Shown here one piece after another: positions 25,890 through 33,632 of a stretch of 64,000 nt of DNA; within the stretch, counting starts at the first letter, position 1, and each line of letters begins with the position of its first letter. Under the pieces are notes generated by a model, which did no database searches, was not told the origin of the DNA, and was given only the letters and a program-made list of their open reading frames with translations. The translations under genes and the position numbers were made by a program. The DNA is from Imperialibacter sp040222385 (lineage in GTDB: Bacteria; Bacteroidota; Bacteroidia; Cytophagales; Cyclobacteriaceae). Location of the stretch: the NCBI RefSeq assembly GCF_040222385.1, contig NZ_JAVKDF010000023.1, forward strand, positions 558,001 through 622,000. Reading direction: 5' to 3'.

Positions 25890-26327
25890 CTATGCTGCAG
25901 CTGCCTTGTCTTCCCTTGGCCACGTCCAGGCGTAAAAGACAATGACGGCGGTAATGATACATTCCGTAATGGCCAGAAAAACATAGAAGCTATACCAGGG
26001 GGTGAGTGAATTGACGGCTATCAGGAGCATCATTAGTGTGAAAAAAGTCCCAAAAATGATATTGAGAACCCTGCTAACAGGCGTTTTGAGCAGAAGGGAC
26101 AGGCCAATCATTAATGCAGGAATAGCCAGCACGACAGAGGCAGTCAATAATTTTGTAGGAGTGTCTAAAATGGTGTCACCGGTCAGAAGGCCGTTCACTT
26201 TATTGGGCACGTACAGCTCAAAATAATCGCCATATACGTAGCAAAACATGACTGACGTCCATAATGCCGACAGTTTTTGTTTCACATTAATGATGGGTTC
26301 CTGCAGTACTTTTGTAGTCATTTTCAT
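25890..26327 (-). CDS. DUF6326-type four-helix membrane protein
   Basis: 145-residue membrane protein with four hydrophobic segments (residues about 20-35, 62-82, 88-107, 112-135). The N-terminal KLSALWTSVMFCYVYGDYFELYVP is the recognisable signature of DUF6326, a family of unknown function. The C-terminal tail WPREDKAAAA is cytoplasmic in type. A second ATG two codons in is equally usable. A 44-codon ORF on the same strand overlaps the start codon by 4 bp (ATGA), which suggests translational coupling if that ORF is real. Confidence 0.7.
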   Translation of the reverse strand: MKMTTKVLQEPIINVKQKLSALWTSVMFCYVYGDYFELYVPNKVNGLLTGDTILDTPTKLLTASVVLAIPALMIGLSLLLKTPVSRVLNIIFGTFFTLMMLLIAVNSLTPWYSFYVFLAITECIITAVIVFYAWTWPREDKAAAA

Positions 26328-26458
26328 GGCGAAGGCAATGGTTGATAGCTGGATGCATTAAAGTCATTCGAGGTTGCACCGGAGTGCAAGGCTTCTCGTC
26401 GGAATCGCTCAGCGATAGCAAGATTAGCCCGGCTACCCACCTTTTTTTTTGCGGGCAT
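26324..26458 (-). CDS. Possible small protein (44 aa) overlapping the DUF6326 start
   Basis: ATG at 26458, TGA at 26324-26326, with the stop overlapping the downstream ATG as ATGA. The product (MPAKKKVGSRANLAIAERFR...) is basic at the N-terminus and begins through an A9 run, which makes frame errors possible. The middle (VGSRANLAIAERFRR) vaguely resembles the end of a LuxR-type helix-turn-helix, so it may be a remnant of a larger gene. Support is positional only. Confidence 0.3.
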   Translation of the reverse strand: MPAKKKVGSRANLAIAERFRREALHSGATSNDFNASSYQPLPSP

Positions 26459-26562
26459 CAGAATACTCAGATAAGCCAATAATGGTGGGGATTGCAAAGA
26501 TACAGACCAGGGTTATCGTGTAAAGACACACTCAGAAACGAGGGTTCGTGGAGGCAGCAACG

Positions 26563-27165
26563 TTAAGAGCCTTTTTCGATCTCCAGTTCAAACCCGCTTT
26601 CCTTAAGCTCTTCTTCAGTCATCTGGATGATGTTTACATCCAGCGGTACCCGGTCCAGTGGCGCATCCAAAGAGTCCGTTTCCATGGTCGCTATTTTGTT
26701 CAGCACATCGAGCCCTTTGAACACCTGTCCGAAGATAGTATAGTCCCCATCGAGCCGTGGGATACCGTCGCTGTCGTGCACAATGTAGAACTGGCAGCCA
26801 GCCGACAGCTTTTCGGGGTTGCCGTCTCTGCCGGCACCCACAGCGCCATACACGTGGTTGTGGCTAGGTAGAATTTCAGGATCAAGCAGGTAGGGCGAGT
26901 CGCTGAAGCCCTCAGGCGTGTCGGGGCAGCCGCCCTGGATGACAAAGTTCTCGATCACCCGGTTGAAGCTCAGGCTGTCCCAGTAGTTTTCATTGGCCAG
27001 TTTGATGAAGCTTGCCTTGTGGGTGGGGGTGTCATCGTAGAGCCAGAAGAGCATTTCTCCCTGGGGTGTGATGATTTGGCCGACATCGTAGTGCTTTGTT
27101 TCCTTTGGCGAGGAGGTGCAGGCAAAGGCAAGGATGGCTATTAATGGAATGAGTTGTTTGTTCAT
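26563..27165 (-). CDS. Cyclophilin-type peptidyl-prolyl isomerase, lipoprotein
   Basis: 200-residue peptidyl-prolyl cis-trans isomerase with a lipoprotein signal (LIAILAFAC, Cys16). Cyclophilin landmarks are in order: KASFIKLANENYWDSLSFNRVIENFVIQGG (including the catalytic FxRVI Arg), then CQFYIVHDS and FGQVFKGLDVLNKI. It would assist folding of exported proteins at the membrane. Inside the domain, the PILPSHNHVYGAVGAGRDGNPEKLSAG region replaces the usual short loop. Divergent from the penicillin acylase gene, with a nested palindrome in the shared upstream region. Confidence 0.9.
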   Translation of the reverse strand: MNKQLIPLIAILAFACTSSPKETKHYDVGQIITPQGEMLFWLYDDTPTHKASFIKLANENYWDSLSFNRVIENFVIQGGCPDTPEGFSDSPYLLDPEILPSHNHVYGAVGAGRDGNPEKLSAGCQFYIVHDSDGIPRLDGDYTIFGQVFKGLDVLNKIATMETDSLDAPLDRVPLDVNIIQMTEEELKESGFELEIEKGS

Positions 27166-27311
27166 AGAAAGGTAAATTCTGGCTTGTGCTGTGCAACCTC
27201 CGTTGGTTACATTTGACCAGCATAAAGTAGGTTATCGTTGGCGAATAACAAAGGGTGTTTTGGCGAATGGATCGGGAGGCCCGGTGTGAAGACACAACCG
27301 GGAACTGTAGG

Positions 27312-27373
27312 CAGTTCACCTCCCATCAATGGTCTTCGACAGGCTCAGATTGACATTGATGAGAGGTGAACTG
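27312..27373. repeat. Long imperfect palindrome with structured loop
   Basis: 20-bp arms (27312-27331 and 27354-27373) pair at 19 of 20 positions: CAGTTCACCTC..CATCAATG and complement. The 22-nt loop holds CTTCGACAGGCTCAG, a kind of sequence I recall as recurring between genes in several genomes. It lies in a divergent upstream region, so it is not a terminator of either neighbour. Confidence 0.65.
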
Positions 27374-27427
27374 TTTCAAAACATTTTGTTGCTACTTTTA
27401 GTCTGGAATAGTACGATTCACTAAAAC

Positions 27428-29467
27428 ATGAGATACATCATCCTTGCCTTTCTATTTGCTGCCTCTGTGGCACAAGCCCAAATCGATCCCGCCAACATCA
27501 CCATTGCCCGGGATGTTTACGGGGTGCCGCACATTTTTGCACCAACAGACCCGGAAGTGGCCTACGGCCTGGCCTGGGCACATGCCGAGGATGATTTTGA
27601 AACCATTCAGCAGGTGGCACTCATTAGCAAGGGGATGCTGGGCTCGTACGTTGGTAAGGAAGGAGCAAAGGCTGACTATGCCTTCAAACTTCTCAGGTGC
27701 AGGCAGCTGGTGGAGGATCAGTGGAGTACTATTAGCCCTGAGCTCAAAGCCCTGGTTAATGGCTATATTCAAGGGTTGAAGGCCTACGCCGATGCCCACC
27801 CCGACGAGGTGCTGAACAAGCATGTTTTCCCAGCCGACGAGAAGGATTATCTGTCGGCGGTGGTTTTTTCTGTGGCGGTGTTTAGTGGGGCCGATCGTGC
27901 CCTGTCCAACTTATTTGCTGGCAAAATGCCAACACTCCCTGGGCTCGATTCCCGTGGATCTAATGCCTTTGCCATACACTCCAGCAAGACCACAACTGGT
28001 GAGGCTCTTCTGGCCATCAACGCTCACCAGCCGCAGGAGGGGCCGGTAGCTTTTTATGAGGCGCACGTGCAAAGTGAGGAAGGCTGGAACATGCTTGGCG
28101 GTGTTTTTCCGGGAGGCTGCGTCATTTTTCATGGCACCAACGAAAACCTGGGCTGGGCGCATACTGTCAATATGTTCGACAAGGTGGATGTGTTTCAGCT
28201 GCAAATGAACCCGTCCAACAGCAACGAATACCGGTTTGACGACCAATGGCTGAAACTTGAAAAGCAGAAGGTGAAACTAAAAGTGAAGGGCATTCCTATC
28301 CGCATTGGCAAAAAGGCCTACTGGAGTGTGTATGGTCCAACTGTAAAAGCCGACAACGGCACTTTCTCGGTTCGTATGCCTGCCCTCATGGATGCCAAAG
28401 CCCTGGAGGAGTGGTACAGAATGAACAAGGCCCGCAACTTTTCGGAGTTCTACAAAGCGCTGAGCATGACCAGTCTTCCCATGTTTAATATCGTGTATGC
28501 CGACAGGTACGACACCATCTTTTATGTGAGTAACGGCAAGGTGCCCCGTCGCAACCCCGACCCAAAGTACCAGTGGGACAAGACGCTGCCAGGCAACACT
28601 TCAGCCACTCTCTGGACAGAATTCAAAAGCATAGAGGAGCTGCCTCAGTATGTAAACCCAAAGGCAGGCTACCTCTTCAATACCAACCATGCGCCTTTCC
28701 TTGCCACGGCCCCGGCTGACAATCTTGACACAGCCAACTTCGACCCGAACGATGGCTTCTTCCGCCGCCACAATAATCGGAGCAAGCGGGTGACGGAAAT
28801 AATGCCTGTCGGTAAACTGGATTACGACACCTTCAGGCAGATCAAATTTGATCAGCAGCTACCCAAGGAGCTCCAGTACGAAATCAATCTTGATGCCTTT
28901 TGGACATTGGATGCACGGAAGTACCCCGATTTGGAGAATGTGATCAACAGTTTGCAGCTGTGGGACAGGAAAGCCACGGTGGATAGCCGGGGAGCGGCTG
29001 TTTTTCTGCTGATGTATTATAAACTCTATAGCAAGTACCGCAACGCCACTGGGTTCTTGCCAGAGGAGGAAGCTGTGGCCACCTACCAGTACGTGTATGA
29101 TTATATGATGGAGCATTTCGGCAACGACCTGGTAGTATTGGGTGATATCCAGAAGCTGGTGCGGGGTGGCGTGGCTTATCCCATCTGGGGATTGCCCGAT
29201 GCGCTGACGGCCATTCATTCACGGCAGCAGGACGACGGCACCCGCAAGTCGGTGTCGGGCGATGCGTATATTGCCTTTGTACGTTACCCCAAGGAGGGCT
29301 TGCCCATTATTGAAACAGTGAATACCTATGGTGCCAGCATGCACCCCGATTCACCCCACTTCAAAGACCAGCTGGAGCGGTTCCAAAGGCAGCAGCCCAA
29401 GCACATGACCCTCGACAAAGAGGAGGTGTTGCGCACGGCGGAAAGAGTGTATCATCCGGTGAAGTAG
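27428..29467 (+). CDS. Penicillin acylase family Ntn-hydrolase, secreted
   Basis: 679-residue precursor of an N-terminal nucleophile hydrolase of the penicillin acylase/acyl-homoserine lactone acylase family (S45). The signal peptide ends near residue 17 (VAQAQ). Residues 20-177 are the alpha subunit and propeptide, with RDVYGVPHIFAPTDPEVAYGLAWAHAEDDF typical. The self-processing nucleophile is Ser178 in SRGSNAFAI, and the beta subunit follows. GWAHTVN and the NTNHAPF region are also family features. Substrate could be an amide antibiotic, a bile-acid-like amide or a quorum lactone; not determined. It is monocistronic in the periplasm-facing class. Confidence 0.9.
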   Translation: MRYIILAFLFAASVAQAQIDPANITIARDVYGVPHIFAPTDPEVAYGLAWAHAEDDFETIQQVALISKGMLGSYVGKEGAKADYAFKLLRCRQLVEDQWSTISPELKALVNGYIQGLKAYADAHPDEVLNKHVFPADEKDYLSAVVFSVAVFSGADRALSNLFAGKMPTLPGLDSRGSNAFAIHSSKTTTGEALLAINAHQPQEGPVAFYEAHVQSEEGWNMLGGVFPGGCVIFHGTNENLGWAHTVNMFDKVDVFQLQMNPSNSNEYRFDDQWLKLEKQKVKLKVKGIPIRIGKKAYWSVYGPTVKADNGTFSVRMPALMDAKALEEWYRMNKARNFSEFYKALSMTSLPMFNIVYADRYDTIFYVSNGKVPRRNPDPKYQWDKTLPGNTSATLWTEFKSIEELPQYVNPKAGYLFNTNHAPFLATAPADNLDTANFDPNDGFFRRHNNRSKRVTEIMPVGKLDYDTFRQIKFDQQLPKELQYEINLDAFWTLDARKYPDLENVINSLQLWDRKATVDSRGAAVFLLMYYKLYSKYRNATGFLPEEEAVATYQYVYDYMMEHFGNDLVVLGDIQKLVRGGVAYPIWGLPDALTAIHSRQQDDGTRKSVSGDAYIAFVRYPKEGLPIIETVNTYGASMHPDSPHFKDQLERFQRQQPKHMTLDKEEVLRTAERVYHPVK

Positions 29468-29511
29468 GGGGCAGTATCAGGCTGACTTCCATGGCATATT
29501 TTAGCAAGAAA

Positions 29512-29547
29512 AAATCATAAAAAAAGCGTGCCTGAAAAGGCACGCTT
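29512..29547 (-). terminator. Rho-independent terminator of minus-strand gene at 29568
   Basis: Perfect 10-bp stem (AAGCGTGCCT/AGGCACGCTT, 29524-29547) with a GAAA-type loop, followed on the minus strand by a T-rich run over 29512-29525. It lies 20 bp past the stop of the hypothetical secreted gene and also faces the end of the acylase gene. Confidence 0.8.
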
Positions 29548-29567
29548 CCAACTTCTGCTCCTGTTAG

Positions 29568-30569
29568 TCATCCATTTGCACTGTCAACTAGTTTCTGGAT
29601 CATTTGATCCAGGTACTCATTTAATGCTTGAAGTGATTTGGTTTTATAGGCCTCTCTGTCTGCTTTTACCTGGTGGCTTACCTCTATCTTCTTGTCCTGA
29701 GTAATCACAATGTTTGCATAAGATGGCTTGTAACTATTACTTGACACATATTCTTTAAACTTCTTTTGCTCAACTACTCCTTCAATGGAAATATCACTTT
29801 TAGGACTGAATTGTATGATGGACAGCGCACCAGCACCCACTGCACCGCCTTTCCAAACCACTCTTTCAAGTGAAGGAGAAGTTTCGATTTTTGAGCCGAA
29901 AAAACCTTCAGATGAAGTGCCTATTGCTGTTGCGGCTAATACAAAATTGACGTTCCCTTTCATTTTGGCCGCTCCTGCAAAGCTACTGCCATCAATGGTC
30001 ACAAACTGAAAACTTACGTTGGCTTCCAGTACCGGAATATCGCCAAGCTCCTTTGATAGTTTGGGTGTAACATCAAAAAAGGCATCCTTGGCTTTTCCTT
30101 TGTTGGTCACTCTTTTTACATAGTAATCATATCCTGTTGGGGCTGTTGAGATATAACCGATAATTTGCGCTTGACTCGGGGTGCCACCAGTCAATTTGGT
30201 ATAATCCTGGAACATTTCTGCTTTACCAGCTTCTTCACTGCCAACTATCTCATAACCTGCGTCGGTCAGTTTGGTCACCATTCTTTTGTAGGCTGCATCA
30301 GTAATTTCCTGAAAGTCTTCAGTCTCCAGGCCGACCAGCCCCACAGACATCATCGACGTAGCTCTGTCCAGGTCTGAGTTAGTGGTGGTTTCTGAGTTAG
30401 ACGATAGTACCTGATAGTTGACAAAAAAGTCTTTGACATAAATCTTTTTAGGAGCCTTTTTGATCTTGTTTTCACCATAGCCCCAGTCTTTGACATTTTT
30501 TTCATTGACAATTTGGCTATTGCCTAAAAAAGGCATGCAAAGCAGTGCGAGAACTAATAACTTTTTCAT
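29568..30569 (-). CDS. Secreted protein of unknown function
   Basis: 333 residues with a signal peptide (MKKLLVLALLCMPFLGNSQ). No recognised family. Residues 35-60 (KKIYVKDFFVNYQVLSSNSETT) and 105-125 (TKLTDAGYEIVGSEEAGKAEMFQDYTKL) look like an alpha/beta unit similar to SIMPL- or CsgG-like periplasmic folds, and a Gly/Ala-rich stretch (GAAKMKGNVNFVLAATAIG, GGAVGAGALSII) lies near 200-250. A TAAATTTG element 22 bp upstream fits the -7 half of a Bacteroidetes promoter but has no matching -33. A good terminator follows. It neighbours the sigma factor pair, on the same strand. Confidence 0.6.
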   Translation of the reverse strand: MKKLLVLALLCMPFLGNSQIVNEKNVKDWGYGENKIKKAPKKIYVKDFFVNYQVLSSNSETTTNSDLDRATSMMSVGLVGLETEDFQEITDAAYKRMVTKLTDAGYEIVGSEEAGKAEMFQDYTKLTGGTPSQAQIIGYISTAPTGYDYYVKRVTNKGKAKDAFFDVTPKLSKELGDIPVLEANVSFQFVTIDGSSFAGAAKMKGNVNFVLAATAIGTSSEGFFGSKIETSPSLERVVWKGGAVGAGALSIIQFSPKSDISIEGVVEQKKFKEYVSSNSYKPSYANIVITQDKKIEVSHQVKADREAYKTKSLQALNEYLDQMIQKLVDSANG

Positions 30570-30591
30570 AAGTCTAAATTTTGTATGGTGG

Positions 30592-30599
30592 CAAATTTA
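30592..30599 (-). promoter_or_regulatory. Possible -7 promoter element
   Basis: TAAATTTG on the minus strand fits the Bacteroidetes TAnnTTTG element 22 bp upstream of the secreted-protein ATG. The -33 region has only ATTG at 15-nt spacing. An adjacent palindrome (30621-30640) would sit just upstream of the -33 position. Confidence 0.35.
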
Positions 30600-30620
30600 G
30601 GTCTATGAATGAGGCAATAG

Positions 30621-30640
30621 TATACCCCGGAGAGGGTATA
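30621..30640. promoter_or_regulatory. 20-bp inverted repeat upstream of secreted-protein gene
   Basis: TATACCC-cggaga-GGGTATA: perfect 7-bp arms with a 6-nt centre, 51-71 bp upstream of the ATG at 30569. The position suits an activator or repressor site; the regulator is unknown. Confidence 0.4.
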
Positions 30641-30701
30641 TAGTACTACCGTTAAAACACACACTTAGTGGACTTGAGGGCTTTCGGATACCAGTGGAAG
30701 C

Positions 30702-31307
30702 TCACTTTTCCTCTTTTAACTCTTTCAAAAAGTCAATAGACTCCTGAAGCCCCTTGTTGGGTAACATCCGCAGAAAGAAAACGACAATACCTGCCACCAC
30801 AGCACTGCCAGCTACATATGAATAGATCCATTGGCTGCCAAACTCGTACAAGCTAACCTCCGCTGCCGCTTTGGCTACTACGATCAGAAAAGGTGCTGAA
30901 AACAATGGTATGATAACCAGCAGGCTGTAAGCGTCATATGCTTCAAGCTTTTTCAATGTTGACAGCTTTCGCTGAGCCTCTGCCACCGAGGCCTTAGCGT
31001 TGATGGTGAAAAGCATAACCAACTGCCCAATGTCAAAAATCAGGCTGTACAGCGTGATGACTATTAGCATAGTGGCTGGGATGAGAAACAAGGGTTCGGC
31101 GTGGTGCCGGAAGGCAAAGCCCGACAGAAAATCCAGGAACCAGATGCCCACCACAATTTGGACAATACTTGTCCATTTGATCTCTGAAAGACTGGATTTC
31201 ACCTTACTGAAGCTGATTGTCTTTACCAGCTCTTTGTTGATTTTTACCGTTTGATCCAGCGTAGGGTTGGCGTTGTTCCATATGTTTGTTAGTTGTTCAA
31301 ATTCCAT
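30702..31307 (-). CDS. Membrane protein paired with ECF sigma factor
   Basis: 201-residue membrane protein from the ATG at 31307; an in-frame start at 31331 would overlap the sigma gene by 17 bp and is less likely. The N-terminal cytoplasmic part (about 40 residues, MEFEQLTNIWNNANPTLDQTVKIN) is followed by four membrane segments (about 50-72, 78-100, 140-160, 165-185) and a cytoplasmic basic tail. Its location directly after a sigma factor gene (7 bp) suggests an anti-sigma or sigma-associated membrane sensor, although no zinc-binding anti-sigma motif is seen. Confidence 0.65.
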   Translation of the reverse strand: MEFEQLTNIWNNANPTLDQTVKINKELVKTISFSKVKSSLSEIKWTSIVQIVVGIWFLDFLSGFAFRHHAEPLFLIPATMLIVITLYSLIFDIGQLVMLFTINAKASVAEAQRKLSTLKKLEAYDAYSLLVIIPLFSAPFLIVVAKAAAEVSLYEFGSQWIYSYVAGSAVVAGIVVFFLRMLPNKGLQESIDFLKELKEEK

Positions 31308-31314
31308 GGCCTTT

Positions 31315-31818
31315 TTATTTAGTTGTTTCAAAATGTGATTTTAACTCTTCTTTGATTCTCAGCTTTCGGGTGGAGATGTTGGATGCCGAGAGCCCCATGA
31401 CTTCTGCTATTTCTTTGTTGCTACATCCTTCCAGTTGCAATACCACAATGGCCTTGTCGACAGGCTTGAGCAGGTCGATGGCACGGTAAAGATGCTCCAG
31501 GTTTTCATCTGTCGTTTCGGCCTCCACCTGCATAATTTCCCCTTCGCTGTATTTGTCCGTCTGCACTGCACTCCGTGTTGTCACTTTTCTCAGGTGGGAG
31601 ATGGAAGTGTTGAGGGCGATTCGGTACGTCCAGGTCGAAACGGCGTAGGTATCGTCGTAATTGGGAAATGCCTTCCACAACTGTAGGGTGATGTCCTGCA
31701 TCAGGTCCTTGCGCTCCTCTTCGTCTTTACAGTAAACCCTCGCTACTTTGGCGATTAGCTTTTTGCAGCTTTCGAGGTAGTCGATGAAGAGGGCTTCCTG
31801 TTGTTCTGTTCGTTTCAC
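31315..31818 (-). CDS. ECF-family RNA polymerase sigma factor
   Basis: 167-residue extracytoplasmic-function sigma-70. Region 2 spans about residues 10-78 (DEEERKDLMQDITLQLWKAFPNYDD and STWTYRIALNTSISHLRK), and region 4 spans about 108-160 with a helix-turn-helix (CSNKEIAEVMGLSASNISTRKLRIKEELK). The start codon is GTG at 31818; no ATG exists upstream in frame. AGGAAG lies close upstream. Transcribed with the following membrane-protein gene, 7 bp apart, a typical sigma and partner operon. Target genes unknown; the neighbouring secreted-protein gene is a candidate. Confidence 0.88.
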   Translation of the reverse strand: MKRTEQQEALFIDYLESCKKLIAKVARVYCKDEEERKDLMQDITLQLWKAFPNYDDTYAVSTWTYRIALNTSISHLRKVTTRSAVQTDKYSEGEIMQVEAETTDENLEHLYRAIDLLKPVDKAIVVLQLEGCSNKEIAEVMGLSASNISTRKLRIKEELKSHFETTK

Positions 31819-31935
31819 CTTCCTGAGTTTAAGCGATTTTTAGTGCCTTTACTTCATTATTCGCATGAGGTGCTGAAATGTCACAACAGAGGAAAGTTAT
31901 TTTTGAAAATAAAAAAGAGAATGCGAGGAAGGGGC

Positions 31936-32298
31936 CTATTCTATACGCTTCCGCAGCAGGGTATAGTTTTTGGTGGAGTCTCCCGGTGTTACAACAGGCA
32001 TGGTGTAATCTCCTTCCGGCATCAGCATAGGCATTCGGTCGTTGTGAGATTTCGTAACCAACCCTCCAAAATCACCTTCCAGGGTGATTTCAATATGATC
32101 TTCAGGCGCAAAATTTTTCAGAGCCGGTGGCACTTTATTTCCAGGAACATACAGAGGAGATAAATAGGTCGATATGGTGTCGATCTGCTTACCATGAAGT
32201 GACTTTTTGGTCGGTGGGATGACGCCAACGCCGTTTTGGGAAAAAGCGAAGGCGGCTATGGAACACATCAGCAAGGTCAGTAGGGCACTTTTCATCAT
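31936..32298 (-). CDS. Small secreted protein, function unknown
   Basis: 120 residues from the ATG at 32298 (an in-frame start at 32400 would overlap the alginate lyase gene and lacks a signal sequence). The signal peptide is MMKSALLTLLMCSIAAFAFSQ. The mature protein is Pro/Gly/Thr-rich with a possible strand-rich core (DHIEITLEGDFGGLVTKS) and a C-terminal MPEGDYTMPVVTPGDSTKNYTLL. No family recognised. It follows the lyase gene by 70 bp on the same strand. Confidence 0.55.
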   Translation of the reverse strand: MMKSALLTLLMCSIAAFAFSQNGVGVIPPTKKSLHGKQIDTISTYLSPLYVPGNKVPPALKNFAPEDHIEITLEGDFGGLVTKSHNDRMPMLMPEGDYTMPVVTPGDSTKNYTLLRKRIE

Positions 32299-32368
32299 TG
32301 TTCTGGTATTTAGATGATCAACAATATACATAAATGCCACCATTTTTTTGGCATCCCCATGGCAGTGG

Positions 32369-33541
32369 TTAATCAACCCACAACAGCGGTTGCCTGACAA
32401 AGAAGTTTCGAATCACTTCATCTTCTTCCGAGTCTGCCGGAAGGGCTTTCCAGATCTCAAGGTACTTGACGTCTCGATAGGCCATGTATGCGAAAAGGAG
32501 AGCTGGCTGCCGCATGGGCCATTCGTCAAAGTACATCACGTCGGGAGCGTAGGGCCACTGCGATTTGTTGGCAATGTAAGGCATCATAAAATCAACAGCC
32601 TTTCTGACCTGCAGCGAGTCACTAGCCTGAAATTGCCATACTTCCGGGTTACGCCTGCTAAGGATATGCAACAGCGTATATGTTGCATCGAGGTTGAAAA
32701 GGGAATAGCCATAGGGCTTGGTGCGAGCCAACTCCTTTGGGAAGGAACCGTCGGAAGCCATTTGCTGTAGCAGAAGGGTGTTTTCAAAGAACTCTTCGGT
32801 GGTGATCAAAAGCGAATCATTTCCAGTGAAGGTGGCATATTGAGCCACCTGCATCGCCCAGCAGGTGCTGTGGTTGTTGCCATTGTCCCGCTCTTCGATG
32901 CCGTAAGGATGGGTGGTGATCCAACCGTTGAATTGAGCGAACCAGGTTTTGGTTTTTTCCAGCGCATCATCTTTCAGTAAACCATTTTCTTCCAGTACCA
33001 TCAGCGCCTGCGCTACTTCTACCAAATGAATAGCGTCGATGATGCCAATGCCCCTGCCAGTCACCCGGCCGAAAATAGCCTGGCTGTACAGCATGTCGGG
33101 GTTCATGCGGGTAGCCTCATTCACAAACCAGGCATTGCTGTGCTCAATGGCTTTCAGGGCGTATTTGTCTTCGTGATTGATTGTCCAGGCAGCGACCAAT
33201 GTGGGTACGATGATGCTCAGCCGCCGCATGCGGTTGCGGTGTTCGACAAAGTTATCGGGATTGGTGAGGCCGTCTTTTCGGATGTATGGGCCCGCATGGT
33301 TTTCAGGGTCTGGCCACCAATAGTCGCCTTCCGAATAGAAATCGTGCGGACCACCAGCTGAGCGGGGACTTGTGACTTCGGTGATGGTTTGAATGTCGGC
33401 TGTCAGGTAGTCGTCGGCTGCTGAGAGCACCCTCTCTTTTTCCAAAGCCAGCAAGTCATCCCTGAAATTTTCTTGAGCGGTGCTGTAGCCAAAAACGGCC
33501 AACAGCAGGTATACACAGAATTGGACAAAACGATATTGCAT
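32369..33541 (-). CDS. Alginate lyase family (PL5-like) protein, secreted
   Basis: 390-residue polysaccharide lyase of the PL5 alginate lyase fold (alpha/alpha barrel), with a signal peptide (cut near residue 22, STAQ). The active-site motif NGNNHSTCWA gives Asn222-Asn223-His224-Ser225, matching the conserved NNHSY-type motif; DYWWPDP near 73-79 and RRLSIIVP are also typical. Expected activity is eliminative cleavage of alginate or a related uronic acid polymer in the periplasm. It stands alone: no SusC/SusD, transporter or second lyase is adjacent, so a full alginate locus is not present here. Confidence 0.85.
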   Translation of the reverse strand: MQYRFVQFCVYLLLAVFGYSTAQENFRDDLLALEKERVLSAADDYLTADIQTITEVTSPRSAGGPHDFYSEGDYWWPDPENHAGPYIRKDGLTNPDNFVEHRNRMRRLSIIVPTLVAAWTINHEDKYALKAIEHSNAWFVNEATRMNPDMLYSQAIFGRVTGRGIGIIDAIHLVEVAQALMVLEENGLLKDDALEKTKTWFAQFNGWITTHPYGIEERDNGNNHSTCWAMQVAQYATFTGNDSLLITTEEFFENTLLLQQMASDGSFPKELARTKPYGYSLFNLDATYTLLHILSRRNPEVWQFQASDSLQVRKAVDFMMPYIANKSQWPYAPDVMYFDEWPMRQPALLFAYMAYRDVKYLEIWKALPADSEEDEVIRNFFVRQPLLWVD

Positions 33542-33602
33542 GTAAAACAGGGGGTAACTACATCGCTAATATAAGCAATGAGCGATATCCAGCATCGAAG
33601 AG

Positions 33603-33632
33603 ACTGAGGTACTTTGTTAGTCGTACCTCAGT
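33603..33632. terminator. Hairpin overlapping the permease stop codon
   Basis: Perfect 10-bp stem (ACTGAGGTAC/GTACCTCAGT) with a 10-nt loop. The stop codon TAA of the permease at 33617 lies in the loop, and the last codons form one arm. The minus-strand tail is only mildly T-rich, so termination is possible but unproven. Confidence 0.4.
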
